Shown one piece after another: positions 8,699-17,023 of a stretch of 64,000 nt of DNA. The DNA comes from Agitococcus sp. (GTDB taxonomy: Bacteria > Pseudomonadota > Gammaproteobacteria > Pseudomonadales > Moraxellaceae). Position 1 is the first letter of the stretch. Each line of letters opens with the position of its first letter. The position numbers and the translations under genes were made by a program. The stretch covers positions 124,001-188,000 of the forward strand of contig JAUSLJ010000005.1 in NCBI GenBank assembly GCA_030646715.1, read 5' to 3'. The notes below the pieces were generated by a model. That model did not search any database, was not told where the DNA came from, and saw only the letters and a program-made list of their open reading frames with translations.

Positions 8699-10575
8699 TG
8701 TCAAGTTGGAGCTTACGTTTACGCACCTTGCTGGTTGCTTTAGTGCCAGCATTTTTGATGTTTGCGATTATGTTGGCTTATCATGTCAGTGTGCGCTTAC
8801 AGGATGCAGGTTTAGAGCAAGCACGTTCAGGCACCATGATGGCGACTCAGTTAGCGGCATCGGCGGATTTTGCCATTATTTCTGGCAATATTGACACTCT
8901 GACACCACAAATAGACACGATTTTAGCGCAGCCGGGTGTGGCATCGGTGCGTATTTTAGATATTGATCAGCGAGTTTTATTTACCAAACAAAACCCAAAA
9001 TGGGCTAAAAATACCGATTGGCATCGCTATATGGCTGTTATTCGCCAACAAACGATTAACTTGGATGATGATGATTGGCTAGTTGACAGTGTTGCTGCTA
9101 AAGCTGAACCGAGTAATTTAGGTTTTGTTGAAATAGGTGTTAGTTCGCAGCATATTACGCAGCATGGTTATCATATTGTTTATACCAGTATATTGCTAGG
9201 AGCGTTCATTTTATTGATGGTGGCGGGCTTAGGCTATTGGATGGCCTTAAGTTTAGAGCGGCCATTACGCGCGATTATCGGCTTGGTGGGGTCATTAAAA
9301 AGCCGACAATTTGATGCTCGTGTGCGGATAAAACAAGATGGTGAGTTAGGGGCATTGGCGTATCATTTGAATTTATTAGCCGCCATGCTCGAAGAAAGTC
9401 GCTCACTACAAATTACTTATACCGAAGAGTTGATTGCTGCTCGTGGTCGCGCTGATAAAGCCAGTCGGGCAAAAAGCGAATTTTTGGCAATGATGAGTCA
9501 TGAGCTTCGGACACCACTCAACGCTATCTCAGGTGGTTTGCAGTTACTCAATAGTAATCATTTAATGGGCGAAACCAAAGAGTATGTCGATTTGGCGACA
9601 TGGGCAGCACATGATTTACGTCGTTTGGTGGATGATGTTTTGGACTTCTCGCGGATGGAAGAAGGTCGCTTAACCCTGCAATTAAGGCCATTCTTACCGA
9701 AAGAATTATTTCAACATTTAATGGATGCTTTTAAGTTAGAAGCAGAAAGCAAAAAATTAGAAATTACCTTAATTTTAGAAGGACAAACCGATTTATGGCT
9801 CAAAGGTGATGAAGTAAGAATTCGACAAATTTTATCAAAATTACTCGATAATGCACTGAAATTCACCGAAAAAGGGCGGATTGGGATTAGAGCACGTATT
9901 AGTTCTTATAATGATATGCAATCACAATTAATGTGTGAAGTCTTTGATACGGGCATCGGTATTAGTGCCAATGCCGTTGCGCATATTTTTGAGCCGTTTA
10001 TGCAGGTAGATCGTTCGCACAGTCGTCGTTATGGTGGCGCAGGATTAGGTTTAGCCATTGCCTCGCGCTTAAGCCGACTTATGCACGCAGACTTACGTGT
10101 TGAAAGTGAGCCTTTAGTAGGAACGTGTTTTTGTTTTGAGGTGGTGCTACCGATTTGTGAGGAGTGTAGTGCTGCGAGTGAGCCAACAATCCCTGCGTCC
10201 AACAAGCCGATATTTAATGCTCATGTTTTAGTGGTTGATGATAATCCTGCCAACCGCAAAGTAGCGGAAGCGATGTTGAAATCAGCGGGATGTACTGTCA
10301 CCAGTGCCAATAATGGCAAAGAAGGACTCGATATATTAATGGCAGGCGGTATAGATTTAGTGTTGATGGATTGTCAAATGCCCGTTATGGATGGTTATGA
10401 AGCCACAGAAGCATGGCGAGAGCAAGAACGAGACAAACGTATTCCAATTATTGCATTAACCGCCAATGCCAGTACCGACAATGAAACCGCCTGTTTGTCG
10501 GCGGGTATGGATGCCATGCTCGCTAAACCCTTCCGCAAGCAACAATTAGAGCTATTGTTAACGGCTTGGCTATAG
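8698..10575 (+). CDS. Membrane hybrid histidine kinase with receiver domain
   Basis: Sensor kinase with a covalently attached receiver. In order: membrane helix near residues 8-28, a periplasmic sensor of about 120 residues like the BarA N-terminal domain ('GTMMATQLAASADFAIISGN'), a second helix near 155-180, HAMP, HisKA with 'MMSHELRTPLNA', an ATPase domain with 'DNALKFTEKG', 'FDTGIGI' and 'GGAGLGLAIA', and a C-terminal receiver with phospho-acceptor Asp in '[13 protein letters not shown]' and Lys in 'MLAKPF'. No HPt domain is present, so an external HPt or receiver must complete the relay. ATG at 8698 overlaps the previous stop (TAATG); ATG at 8689 is also possible. Confidence 0.92.
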   Translation: MSSWSLRLRTLLVALVPAFLMFAIMLAYHVSVRLQDAGLEQARSGTMMATQLAASADFAIISGNIDTLTPQIDTILAQPGVASVRILDIDQRVLFTKQNPKWAKNTDWHRYMAVIRQQTINLDDDDWLVDSVAAKAEPSNLGFVEIGVSSQHITQHGYHIVYTSILLGAFILLMVAGLGYWMALSLERPLRAIIGLVGSLKSRQFDARVRIKQDGELGALAYHLNLLAAMLEESRSLQITYTEELIAARGRADKASRAKSEFLAMMSHELRTPLNAISGGLQLLNSNHLMGETKEYVDLATWAAHDLRRLVDDVLDFSRMEEGRLTLQLRPFLPKELFQHLMDAFKLEAESKKLEITLILEGQTDLWLKGDEVRIRQILSKLLDNALKFTEKGRIGIRARISSYNDMQSQLMCEVFDTGIGISANAVAHIFEPFMQVDRSHSRRYGGAGLGLAIASRLSRLMHADLRVESEPLVGTCFCFEVVLPICEECSAASEPTIPASNKPIFNAHVLVVDDNPANRKVAEAMLKSAGCTVTSANNGKEGLDILMAGGIDLVLMDCQMPVMDGYEATEAWREQERDKRIPIIALTANASTDNETACLSAGMDAMLAKPFRKQQLELLLTAWL

Positions 10576-10576
10576 C

Positions 10577-10662
10577 ATCGAACCTCGATTAGCACGTTTT
10601 GTAAACATAAAGTCGCCAAAAGCGACTGAAATGTGAGCTAATAAGCGATAACCGCGTAAGCC
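10577..10662 (-). repeat. Interspersed ~87-bp element with hairpin, copy A
   Basis: Reverse-complement copy of the element at 16727-16821; about 77 of 87 aligned positions are identical. The centre forms a hairpin, AGTCGC (10611-10616) pairing with GCGACT (10622-10627) around a five-base loop. It lies just past the hybrid kinase stop and before the convergent phosphopantetheinyl transferase stop. The outer inverted end seen in copy B is present on one side only (10654-10662). Confidence 0.85.
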
Positions 10663-10670
10663 GTGAATAG

Positions 10671-11348
10671 TTATAAAAACCATTCACGAAATATCCATTC
10701 AGGATGAGGGATATTAACCGCACAGGCTAATTGCCATTGACTGTGCTGATGAGTGGTTAATGTTAAGGGTAACTCGGCAAACTCACGGGGAAAGCTCACA
10801 GGATTCAAGGTGCCTTGCTGAAAAGAGATACTTGCTAAGTGGTGGGCAAGACCGCGATGCCACGCTTTGACACAAGCTTCTTTACGAGTCCAAAAGTCTA
10901 AAAATAGCGGGAAGCGCGCTGACTCGGGCAGCATTAATAATTGCTGATATTCATCATCATGAAAAAAGCGTCGTGCAATCGCCATATAACGGGGATTAAT
11001 AACGGTGTTGCTTTCTATATCTATACCGCAATAATCGGTTTGGGCTAACACACAAGCTACCCATTCTTCACTGTGGCTCAGACTCGTTTGCCAATCTGTT
11101 TGTTGTCGGTTTAATTGCAAACGTTGGTGCGGAGAATCAAAAAGCCATTCTGACGAAGATTTACCCTCAAGATCAGTCAAGGCTTGACGCAACAATAGAC
11201 GGCTGGTGACAAAGCTTCTTAAACGCAACGGATGCGTGTAGCGTTGACTATAGCGTTGATCAGAAAGAGGCAGTTGCGCTAACTGAAACGCTGTTTCGGC
11301 AATGCTCCAGTCAGCACGAGCGGTATAGATATAAACCTGCTGGCTCAT
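10671..11348 (-). CDS. Sfp-type 4'-phosphopantetheinyl transferase
   Basis: Transfers the phosphopantetheine arm of coenzyme A to a serine of acyl- or peptidyl-carrier proteins. Magnesium-binding 'CGIDIE' (about residues 102-107) and the signature 'FWTRKEACVKAW' (about 150-161) are intact. At 225 residues it is the Sfp/EntD class rather than the short AcpS class. No polyketide or peptide synthetase is nearby, so it may serve the fatty-acid acyl carrier protein or a remote cluster. Its ATG overlaps the stop of the upstream M23 peptidase gene (ATGA), so the two are translationally coupled although their functions have no evident link. Confidence 0.88.
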   Translation of the reverse strand: MSQQVYIYTARADWSIAETAFQLAQLPLSDQRYSQRYTHPLRLRSFVTSRLLLRQALTDLEGKSSSEWLFDSPHQRLQLNRQQTDWQTSLSHSEEWVACVLAQTDYCGIDIESNTVINPRYMAIARRFFHDDEYQQLLMLPESARFPLFLDFWTRKEACVKAWHRGLAHHLASISFQQGTLNPVSFPREFAELPLTLTTHQHSQWQLACAVNIPHPEWIFREWFL

Positions 11349-12166
11349 GGCTTAGGTGAAGCGACTAATAAAGGATTCACGCGAGCGTTATTAATACTTA
11401 ATCCCCAATGCAAATGCGGGCCTGTTGCCCGTCCTGTATGTCCAACTTTGCCAATGGCCTCTCCACGTTGAATCGTTTGCCCCATGACGACACTTATTTT
11501 ACTTAAATGGCAGAGCATGGAAATAATGCCTTGGCCGTGATCTATCATCACCGTTTGACCGTTGAAAAAATAATCGCCCGTTTGCGCGATTTTTCCGTCC
11601 GCAGGAGCATAGACAGTTTTACCTTCGGCGGCGGCAATATCTAAGCCTGAATGTGGGTCACGGGCTTCGCCATTAAAAAAGCGTTTTAAGCCAAAAGGAC
11701 TGCTAAACTCCCCGACAATAGGCATTTGAAAGCGTGGCCATGCGCCGATTGTTGGTGTAAACGTTTTATAAACTGCTTTTTGTTCGGCCGCTTCACGCGC
11801 ATAACGCGCAAGTTCAACTTCATTGGGGGTGACTTTGCTTGTGTCTTTTAAAGTGATGCGTTGTTCGGGGTAGTCTTTATTGCCAACGCTAAAGTCAAGG
11901 CTATCGACAAAGTCAGTGGCAATCAGTTGAATGCTGGCTTGGCCAACGCTGGCGGTGAGCGGAATGCCAACCACAGCCGTTCGGCCATTTGTGGTGCTAA
12001 TAATCGGCACTGGCATATCCATATATAGAGCTTGGGCGTTGACTGGCGCGTATTCTGGCAGGGGCAATAAAGCAATACCACCGAGGGTTCGGCTTTCTTC
12101 AGGTAATGCAGCACTCACACGGCTGACGCATAGTAAAATCAAGAGCAGGACACGAAGGTTTATCAT
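11345..12166 (-). CDS. Exported M23-family metallopeptidase (LytM-like)
   Basis: Periplasmic zinc peptidase or LytM-type cell-wall hydrolase activator. A signal peptide spans about residues 1-19 (LLLILLCVSRVSA), followed by a beta-rich N-terminal domain that may act as an inhibitory or scaffold region. The C-terminal LytM domain shows zinc ligands in 'HSGLDIA' (about 172-178) and 'GPHLHWG' (about 249-255), plus 'IDHGQGI' and 'GKVGHTGRATG', so the active site looks complete and catalysis on peptidoglycan crosslinks is expected. It is 273 residues long. No clear ribosome site precedes the ATG at 12166. It is the first gene of a two-gene unit with the phosphopantetheinyl transferase. Confidence 0.88.
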   Translation of the reverse strand: MINLRVLLLILLCVSRVSAALPEESRTLGGIALLPLPEYAPVNAQALYMDMPVPIISTTNGRTAVVGIPLTASVGQASIQLIATDFVDSLDFSVGNKDYPEQRITLKDTSKVTPNEVELARYAREAAEQKAVYKTFTPTIGAWPRFQMPIVGEFSSPFGLKRFFNGEARDPHSGLDIAAAEGKTVYAPADGKIAQTGDYFFNGQTVMIDHGQGIISMLCHLSKISVVMGQTIQRGEAIGKVGHTGRATGPHLHWGLSINNARVNPLLVASPKP

Positions 12167-12350
12167 GTTTTTTCATACAAAATGCAGAGATACGCTATTC
12201 TAATACGAATAAGGTGTTAAACAGGATTTTTACTTTTTTGTCATTTCGAGATTCAAGCGAGGAGTCTCGTAATGGCGCAGACTATTGAGATGCTTAATTT
12301 CTCAGCAGACAAACACATAAAATCAACATGAATGGATATTGAGAGTAACC

Positions 12351-12716
12351 ATGCAAACAAATAGCCTAGTCTTAGTCATTATTGTTGTTCTTGTTGGTGG
12401 TGCATGGATGGAACGAGAAAAAGTCAAAAAATATTGGCAAGCACAGTTTCATCCTCAAACGGAATCCCCTCAAACCACTGTTTATACATGGAAAGATAGC
12501 GAAGGTACAATCCATTACGCCAGTCATGCTGATGATAAAAAAGCGAAAGAAATGGTTGTTGATACCCGCAAAATCTCGCGCTTAGAACCCTTGCCACCCC
12601 CCAAAGAAACGAAAAAAGAGCAAGATAAGTTATTGATAATGGAAATGCGTGAGGAGTTAATTCGAAATCGCGACAAAATGCAGGCAGCAAAAGAAAAACA
12701 AATCATGGATGAGTAA
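12351..12716 (+). CDS. Small membrane-anchored DUF4124-domain protein
   Basis: A 121-residue protein of unknown function. An N-terminal hydrophobic helix (about residues 4-18, LVLVIIVVLVGGAW) probably anchors it in the inner membrane. A short DUF4124-like beta module follows, 'VYTWKDSEGTIHYASH' (about 44-59), and then a Lys/Glu-rich helical tail. DUF4124 is common in gammaproteobacterial envelope proteins but has no established role. I chose ATG 12351 because GAGAG (12341-12345) sits at proper distance; an upstream TTG at 12339 is unsupported. It has its own gap from the lipase, which carries a strong promoter-like sequence. Confidence 0.75.
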   Translation: MQTNSLVLVIIVVLVGGAWMEREKVKKYWQAQFHPQTESPQTTVYTWKDSEGTIHYASHADDKKAKEMVVDTRKISRLEPLPPPKETKKEQDKLLIMEMREELIRNRDKMQAAKEKQIMDE

Positions 12717-12737
12717 CATATTGCTGACAATGTGGAG

Positions 12738-12767
12738 TTGATAGTTGTCCTCATTGAAGGGTATAAA
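12738..12767 (+). promoter_or_regulatory. Sigma-70-type promoter for the lipase gene
   Basis: TTGATA (12738-12743), an 18-base spacer, then TATAAA (12762-12767); each hexamer matches consensus at five of six positions. A start near 12774 would give a 30-base leader carrying GGAG at 12792-12795, well placed for ATG 12804. This is one of the best promoter matches in the window. Confidence 0.6.
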
Positions 12768-12803
12768 CAAAGACGATAAAAATTCAAAACTGGAGAATAA
12801 TAA

Positions 12804-15119
12804 ATGATGATTAGAACTCGTCTTTCCATCGCCGTCATTGCTGCTAGCTTAAGTTTGGTTGGCTGCGTGGGTGATGATGAAGAGCAGCAAGTGGTGACCG
12901 AATCCTATGTGGGTTTTGATCCAGTGGTTGCCTCTGCAGATAATGCTAATTTGCCCGCTAATCAACAACGCGGCCCTGTCATCCCTTTTCCCTTTGATGC
13001 GTTATTTGCAGGTGCAAAAACGCCTACTTTAAATATTCCTAATGCAGGCAATGTTCCGTTTGTTGCTAATGCCAATCTGCAAGATGGCTTTTCGACAACA
13101 GCATCGTGGTTTATTGATATTTTTGGCATGGTTGATTTGGCCACTATCCCAGCCAATTTGCTCATTCTAAATAGTGCAACTGGACTGCCCTTAGTTTATA
13201 AAACTGATTTTGATATTCAAACGTCCACCGTTAAAGATGGCTCAGGCATACCGATTAATGCTCAAAGAACACGTTTGTTAATTGAGCCATTAAAGCCACT
13301 TGCGCCTAATACGACCTACATTGTTGTGCTTAAAAAAGGCGTTAAAACCACCAATGGCGGCATGGTTCAGCCCAGCTATATGTTTAACTTGTTAAATAGT
13401 GATACCAAAATAACTGACCGTAGTGATAGTTATTTAACTCGGTTCTCCGCCGCAGAAAAAGCCAATTTGGAAGCATTACGTACTTTATTAGTACGTAAAA
13501 CGGTCAATACCTTGAAAACGATTCCGCAATTAGGGGTAACGGATAATAACGTGTTGTTGGCTTATAGCATTACTACACAAAGTACCACTAAAACGTTAGA
13601 TATGATGGCCGCTAAAATAGCTAGCGAAGCGGCCATGAATGAAATAGCCGCAGTGCCAATAGGTCAAACGGTGAAGCAAGTCTTAGAGTCAGTGGGGCAA
13701 GTAGCTCCACCAAATGCCGACCAAACGGATGTGTACGTGGGAACTCTAAAAGTCCCTTATTATGGCGATGCTCCTTCGGAGGCTAAACCAACTGCTATTT
13801 TAGGGAGTTATTGGAAGGCGGATGCGGCACAAGCTGATATGGCTGCTACGGCCACTGCCTTTAAGGTTCCTTGTGCTGCATATGCGACAGGTGCAACGTT
13901 GCCCGATGGTCAAAAAGCCATGCCAAGCATTAGTACAACAACTTGCTTCCCGATGCCTGTTAAACAAAGTGACCAAGTTTTACCGATGATTGTGACTGTA
14001 CCTAAAGGGGCTAAACCTGCAGGTGGTTGGCCAGTCGTTATTTTCCAACATGGTATTACTCGCAACCGTACTGATATATTTGCTGTTGCGTCTTCATTTG
14101 CCAAAGCTGGGCATATCACCGTATCTATAGATTTGCCTTTGCATGGATTACCAGCAGCAAATCCGTTCTACAAAAATCAATTATTAGCACCCACACCTGC
14201 GGCGGCGTTAATGACCGCTAATGAACGTACTTTTGATGCGGATTTTGTCAATAACACCACTAACGCTTCTGTGAAAGATACCATTGCTGACGGTTCAGGT
14301 ACGCATTTTATTAACTTAGCTAGCCCAATCACGAGTCGTGACAATTTACGTCAAGGTGCGGCCGATATTCTCGTACTAGCAAAAAGCCTCGCCAATCTTA
14401 ATGTGGATGGTGTTGCTGGTGGCGATGTGAATATGTCGCAAGTCCGTTTTTCTGGGATTTCTTTAGGTGCGATTGTCGGTACAGTAGCATTAGGAGCGGA
14501 TAAATCAGCCTCGTTAATTGGTGCCGCTTCTTTATCTGTAGGCGGTGGTGCTATTCCAAAATTATTGGATGCGTCGAAGTCGTATGGCCCTGTTATTGCG
14601 GCAGGTTTGGCAGGTAACGGTGTATCAGAAAATACTGACAGCTATGAAACCTTTATGCGTTTTGCTCAGACACTGGCTGATAGTGGTGACCCGATTAACT
14701 TTGCAGTCGCTGCAAAAACCAATCGCCCAATCCACTTTACGCAAGTCTTAAATGATTTGGTTGTCCCAAATGATGCCATGAAAGGTGCCGCTTCTGCTAC
14801 GCAAGACCTTGTGGGCGCAACGGGCTTTTTATCAGGCAATAATGCACTAGCGCGTATCATGGGCTTTACAGAGAAAAAAGAAATAAACATCACTTCTTTC
14901 ACTCAGCAAAATATGTTGGGCAGTACATGGATTCAGTTTGAACAAGGTACACACGGGTCTTTGTTAAATCCTGCTCATCCTAAAGGTGATGCGGCGACAA
15001 ACGAAGAAAAAGCTACATTCCTAACGGTCACGACAGAAATGCAATGTCAAACTGCGTCATTCTTTGCAACGAATGGGGCTGTTGTCCCTGTCGGTTGTTC
15101 TAAGCCTGTCGCCGAATAA
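12804..15119 (+). CDS. VolA/Pla-1/cef-family surface lipoprotein lipase
   Basis: A 771-residue lipoprotein with lipobox 'LVGC' near residue 20. The N-terminal beta-rich half shows the Pla-1/VolA pattern ('IPFPFDALFAG', 'LLIEPLKPLAPNTTYIVVL'); the C-terminal half is an alpha/beta hydrolase with 'VVIFQHGITRNRTD' (about 412-425, oxyanion region), nucleophile elbow 'GISLGAIVG' (about 550-558) and a late His in 'GTHGS' (about 715). Family members are extracellular or surface-exposed phospholipases/lipases that release fatty acids, as in Aeromonas Pla-1 and Vibrio VolA; the actual substrate here is not known. ATG 12804 is directly followed by another ATG. A terminator follows. Confidence 0.85.
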   Translation: MMIRTRLSIAVIAASLSLVGCVGDDEEQQVVTESYVGFDPVVASADNANLPANQQRGPVIPFPFDALFAGAKTPTLNIPNAGNVPFVANANLQDGFSTTASWFIDIFGMVDLATIPANLLILNSATGLPLVYKTDFDIQTSTVKDGSGIPINAQRTRLLIEPLKPLAPNTTYIVVLKKGVKTTNGGMVQPSYMFNLLNSDTKITDRSDSYLTRFSAAEKANLEALRTLLVRKTVNTLKTIPQLGVTDNNVLLAYSITTQSTTKTLDMMAAKIASEAAMNEIAAVPIGQTVKQVLESVGQVAPPNADQTDVYVGTLKVPYYGDAPSEAKPTAILGSYWKADAAQADMAATATAFKVPCAAYATGATLPDGQKAMPSISTTTCFPMPVKQSDQVLPMIVTVPKGAKPAGGWPVVIFQHGITRNRTDIFAVASSFAKAGHITVSIDLPLHGLPAANPFYKNQLLAPTPAAALMTANERTFDADFVNNTTNASVKDTIADGSGTHFINLASPITSRDNLRQGAADILVLAKSLANLNVDGVAGGDVNMSQVRFSGISLGAIVGTVALGADKSASLIGAASLSVGGGAIPKLLDASKSYGPVIAAGLAGNGVSENTDSYETFMRFAQTLADSGDPINFAVAAKTNRPIHFTQVLNDLVVPNDAMKGAASATQDLVGATGFLSGNNALARIMGFTEKKEINITSFTQQNMLGSTWIQFEQGTHGSLLNPAHPKGDAATNEEKATFLTVTTEMQCQTASFFATNGAVVPVGCSKPVAE

Positions 15120-15127
15120 CTGATTGA

Positions 15128-15164
15128 GAGGATGTTTGCACGTATCACGCAAGCATCCTCTTTT
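15128..15164 (+). terminator. Rho-independent terminator after the lipase gene
   Basis: GAGGATGTTTGC (15128-15139) pairs with GCAAGCATCCTC (15149-15160), one G-T pair, around a nine-base loop, followed by TTTT. It begins 8 bases after the lipase stop and just ahead of the guaB promoter. Confidence 0.8.
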
Positions 15165-15184
15165 CACTCTCAACAGATTAATAC

Positions 15185-15213
15185 TTTAACCTCGCCGCTG
15201 AGAAGTCTATAAT
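15185..15213 (+). promoter_or_regulatory. Candidate guaB promoter
   Basis: A perfect TATAAT (15208-15213) preceded at 17 bases by a weak -35, TTTAAC (15185-15190). A start near 15220 would leave about 29 bases before ATG 15249 and makes the in-frame TTG at 15228 an unlikely start. Confidence 0.5.
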
Positions 15214-15248
15214 TACGCGACTTTAATTTGCTCTCGAGTGGCGTTTTT

Positions 15249-16715
15249 ATGTTAACAGTCGTCCAAGAAGCCCTCACCTTTGATGATGTGCTCTTACTTC
15301 CTGCTTATTCCAATGTTCTTCCTAAAGATGTTTGCCTAAAAACAAAATTCACTCGCGGCATACAATTAAATATTCCTCTCGTTTCTGCGGCAATGGATAC
15401 CGTCACTGAAGCGAAAATGGCTATCGCTATGGCACAAGAAGGCGGTATCGCTATTCTTCATAAAAATATGGAAATTATGGCGCAAGCTGCCGAAGTGCGT
15501 CGTGTAAAAAAATACGAAGCAGGCATGGTCAAAGACCCCATTACCGTCTCTCCAGAAACTACGATTTATGCTCTGTTAGCGTTAACGCAAGCCCATAAAA
15601 TTTCGGGTGTGCCTGTGGTGGTCGGTGATGATTTAGTGGGGATTGTCACTAGCCGTGATATGCGTTTTGAAACACGTTTAGATCAACCTGTTTCCTCTAT
15701 TATGACCCCCAAAGCACAATTAGTGACGGTCAAAGAAGGAGAGACTTCTCAAAATATCAAAGCCTTGTTGCATCAACATCGCATCGAAAAAGTGTTAGTG
15801 GTTGATGACGACTTCAAGCTGAAAGGATTAATTACCGTTAACGACTTCCGCAAAGCGGAAATGTACCCTAATGCTTGTAAAGATGAGCAGGGGCGTTTGC
15901 GTGTAGGCGCAGCTGTTGGCACAGGTGCAGATACCGCTGCGCGTGTTTCGGCGTTGGTAGAAGCGGGCGTGGATGTTCTAGTCGTTGATACCGCACATGG
16001 CCATTCTCAAGGTGTGATTGATCGTGTGTCATGGATTAAGAAAAACTATCCCCATATTCAAGTCATTGGTGGCAATATTGCGACAGGTGATGCTGCTTTG
16101 GCGTTGTTAGAGGCGGGTGCTGATGCCGTAAAAGTCGGTATTGGTCCGGGTTCTATTTGTACCACGCGTATTGTGGCAGGTATTGGTGTACCGCAAATTT
16201 CGGCGATTGATAATGTTGCTAGAGCCTTAAATAATCGTATTCCGTTAATTGCTGACGGCGGTATTCGCTACTCAGGTGATATTGCCAAAGCGATTGCCGC
16301 AGGTGCACACGTCATTATGGTCGGCTCTTTATTGGCAGGTACCGAAGAAGCCCCCGGTGAAGTCGAGTTGTTTCAAGGTCGTTACCACAAAGCCTATCGA
16401 GGCATGGGCTCATTAGGCGCGATGTCGGGTTTAACAGGTTCAAGTGACCGCTATTTCCAAGATGCCTCTGCGGGTGTCGAGAAATTAGTGCCTGAAGGCA
16501 TTGAAGGTCGTGTGCCATACAAAGGGCCAATGAGCGGCATTGTTCACCAGTTAATGGGTGGTTTACGCTCATCAATGGGTTATACAGGCGCAGCGAATAT
16601 TGAAGAAATGCGCACTAAACCAAGCTTTGTCAAAATTACTTCGGCAGGCATGAAAGAGTCGCACGTTCATGATGTCACGATTACCAAAGAAGCCCCCAAT
16701 TATCGGATTGGTTAA
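15249..16715 (+). CDS. guaB: IMP dehydrogenase
   Basis: Oxidises IMP to XMP with NAD+, the committed step to GMP. The 488-residue product has the TIM-barrel start '[15 protein letters not shown]', paired CBS domains inserted about residues 95-205 (for example 'ISGVPVV' and '[12 protein letters not shown]'), the catalytic loop '[11 protein letters not shown]' with Cys near 304, and the flap region with '[10 protein letters not shown]'. ATG 15249 matches family N-termini ('[15 protein letters not shown]'). It is followed by a 308-base gap holding two repeats and a hairpin before guaA, whereas these genes are often an uninterrupted operon. Confidence 0.97.
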   Translation: MLTVVQEALTFDDVLLLPAYSNVLPKDVCLKTKFTRGIQLNIPLVSAAMDTVTEAKMAIAMAQEGGIAILHKNMEIMAQAAEVRRVKKYEAGMVKDPITVSPETTIYALLALTQAHKISGVPVVVGDDLVGIVTSRDMRFETRLDQPVSSIMTPKAQLVTVKEGETSQNIKALLHQHRIEKVLVVDDDFKLKGLITVNDFRKAEMYPNACKDEQGRLRVGAAVGTGADTAARVSALVEAGVDVLVVDTAHGHSQGVIDRVSWIKKNYPHIQVIGGNIATGDAALALLEAGADAVKVGIGPGSICTTRIVAGIGVPQISAIDNVARALNNRIPLIADGGIRYSGDIAKAIAAGAHVIMVGSLLAGTEEAPGEVELFQGRYHKAYRGMGSLGAMSGLTGSSDRYFQDASAGVEKLVPEGIEGRVPYKGPMSGIVHQLMGGLRSSMGYTGAANIEEMRTKPSFVKITSAGMKESHVHDVTITKEAPNYRIG

Positions 16716-16726
16716 GGCTTATTTAT

Positions 16727-16821
16727 GACTTACGCGGTTATCGCTTATTTGCTCACATTGCAGCCGCTTTAGGCGGCTTAATGTTCGCAAAACGCGCTAA
16801 TCGAGGTTCGATGCGTAAGTC
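16727..16821 (+). repeat. Interspersed ~95-bp element with terminal inverted ends, copy B
   Basis: Ends are inverted: GACTTACGC (16727-16735) and GCGTAAGTC (16813-16821). The centre forms hairpin AGCCGC (16762-16767) with GCGGCT (16773-16778). The body is about 89 percent identical to the reverse-oriented copy at 10577-10662. Terminal inverted ends and lack of coding capacity fit a miniature transposable element. It sits between guaB and guaA. Confidence 0.85.
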
Positions 16822-16866
16822 CTGATGTTTTTATCGTCTCTTAAGTGCTAACACAAAAGTTTGACC

Positions 16867-16914
16867 GTTCGCCTTGAGCTTGTCGAACCACCCTTCGACA
16901 AGCTCAAGGCGAAC
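16867..16914. repeat. Perfect 21-bp palindrome of the 'TTCGACAAGCTCAAGG' family
   Basis: Arms 16867-16887 and 16894-16914 are exact reverse complements around a six-base loop CCACCC. The core matches the repeat at 3745-3796. Short outer inverted ends GTCTCTTAA (near 16836) and TTAAGAGAC (near 16953) may mark the limits of a larger element of about 126 bp. No T-run follows, so it is more like an interspersed palindromic unit than a terminator. Confidence 0.75.
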
Positions 16915-16963
16915 GAAAAGTACAAACAAGCTTTCGTTTAGGTACTTATCTATTAAGAGACTA

Positions 16964-16996
16964 GGGGGAGTGTTCTATCAACATTCCCCCTTTTTT
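16964..16996 (+). terminator. Terminator-like hairpin 27 bases before guaA
   Basis: GGGGGAGTGTT (16964-16974) pairs with AACATTCCCCC (16980-16990), followed by TTTTTT. It is strong and complete. Because guaA begins at 17024, transcription into guaA needs read-through, a start inside a very short leader, or regulated termination. Confidence 0.75.
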
Positions 16997-17023
16997 AATT
17001 CACGTTTGTAGCTGAGAAACTTC

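Noticed and set aside
12240-12271. Possible fragment of a GTCATTTCGAG-type repeat upstream of the DUF4124 gene
   Set aside because: Only one copy in the window and no inverted partner seen, so it is not listed as a repeat feature.
12524-12838. 104-codon minus-strand ORF across the DUF4124/lipase junction
   Set aside because: Overlaps two supported genes and a good promoter; no ribosome site or domain.
3990-17023. Similar short words TAGCTGAGA ahead of der and guaA starts
   Set aside because: Nine-base match with different flanks; could easily be chance and supports no shared regulation.
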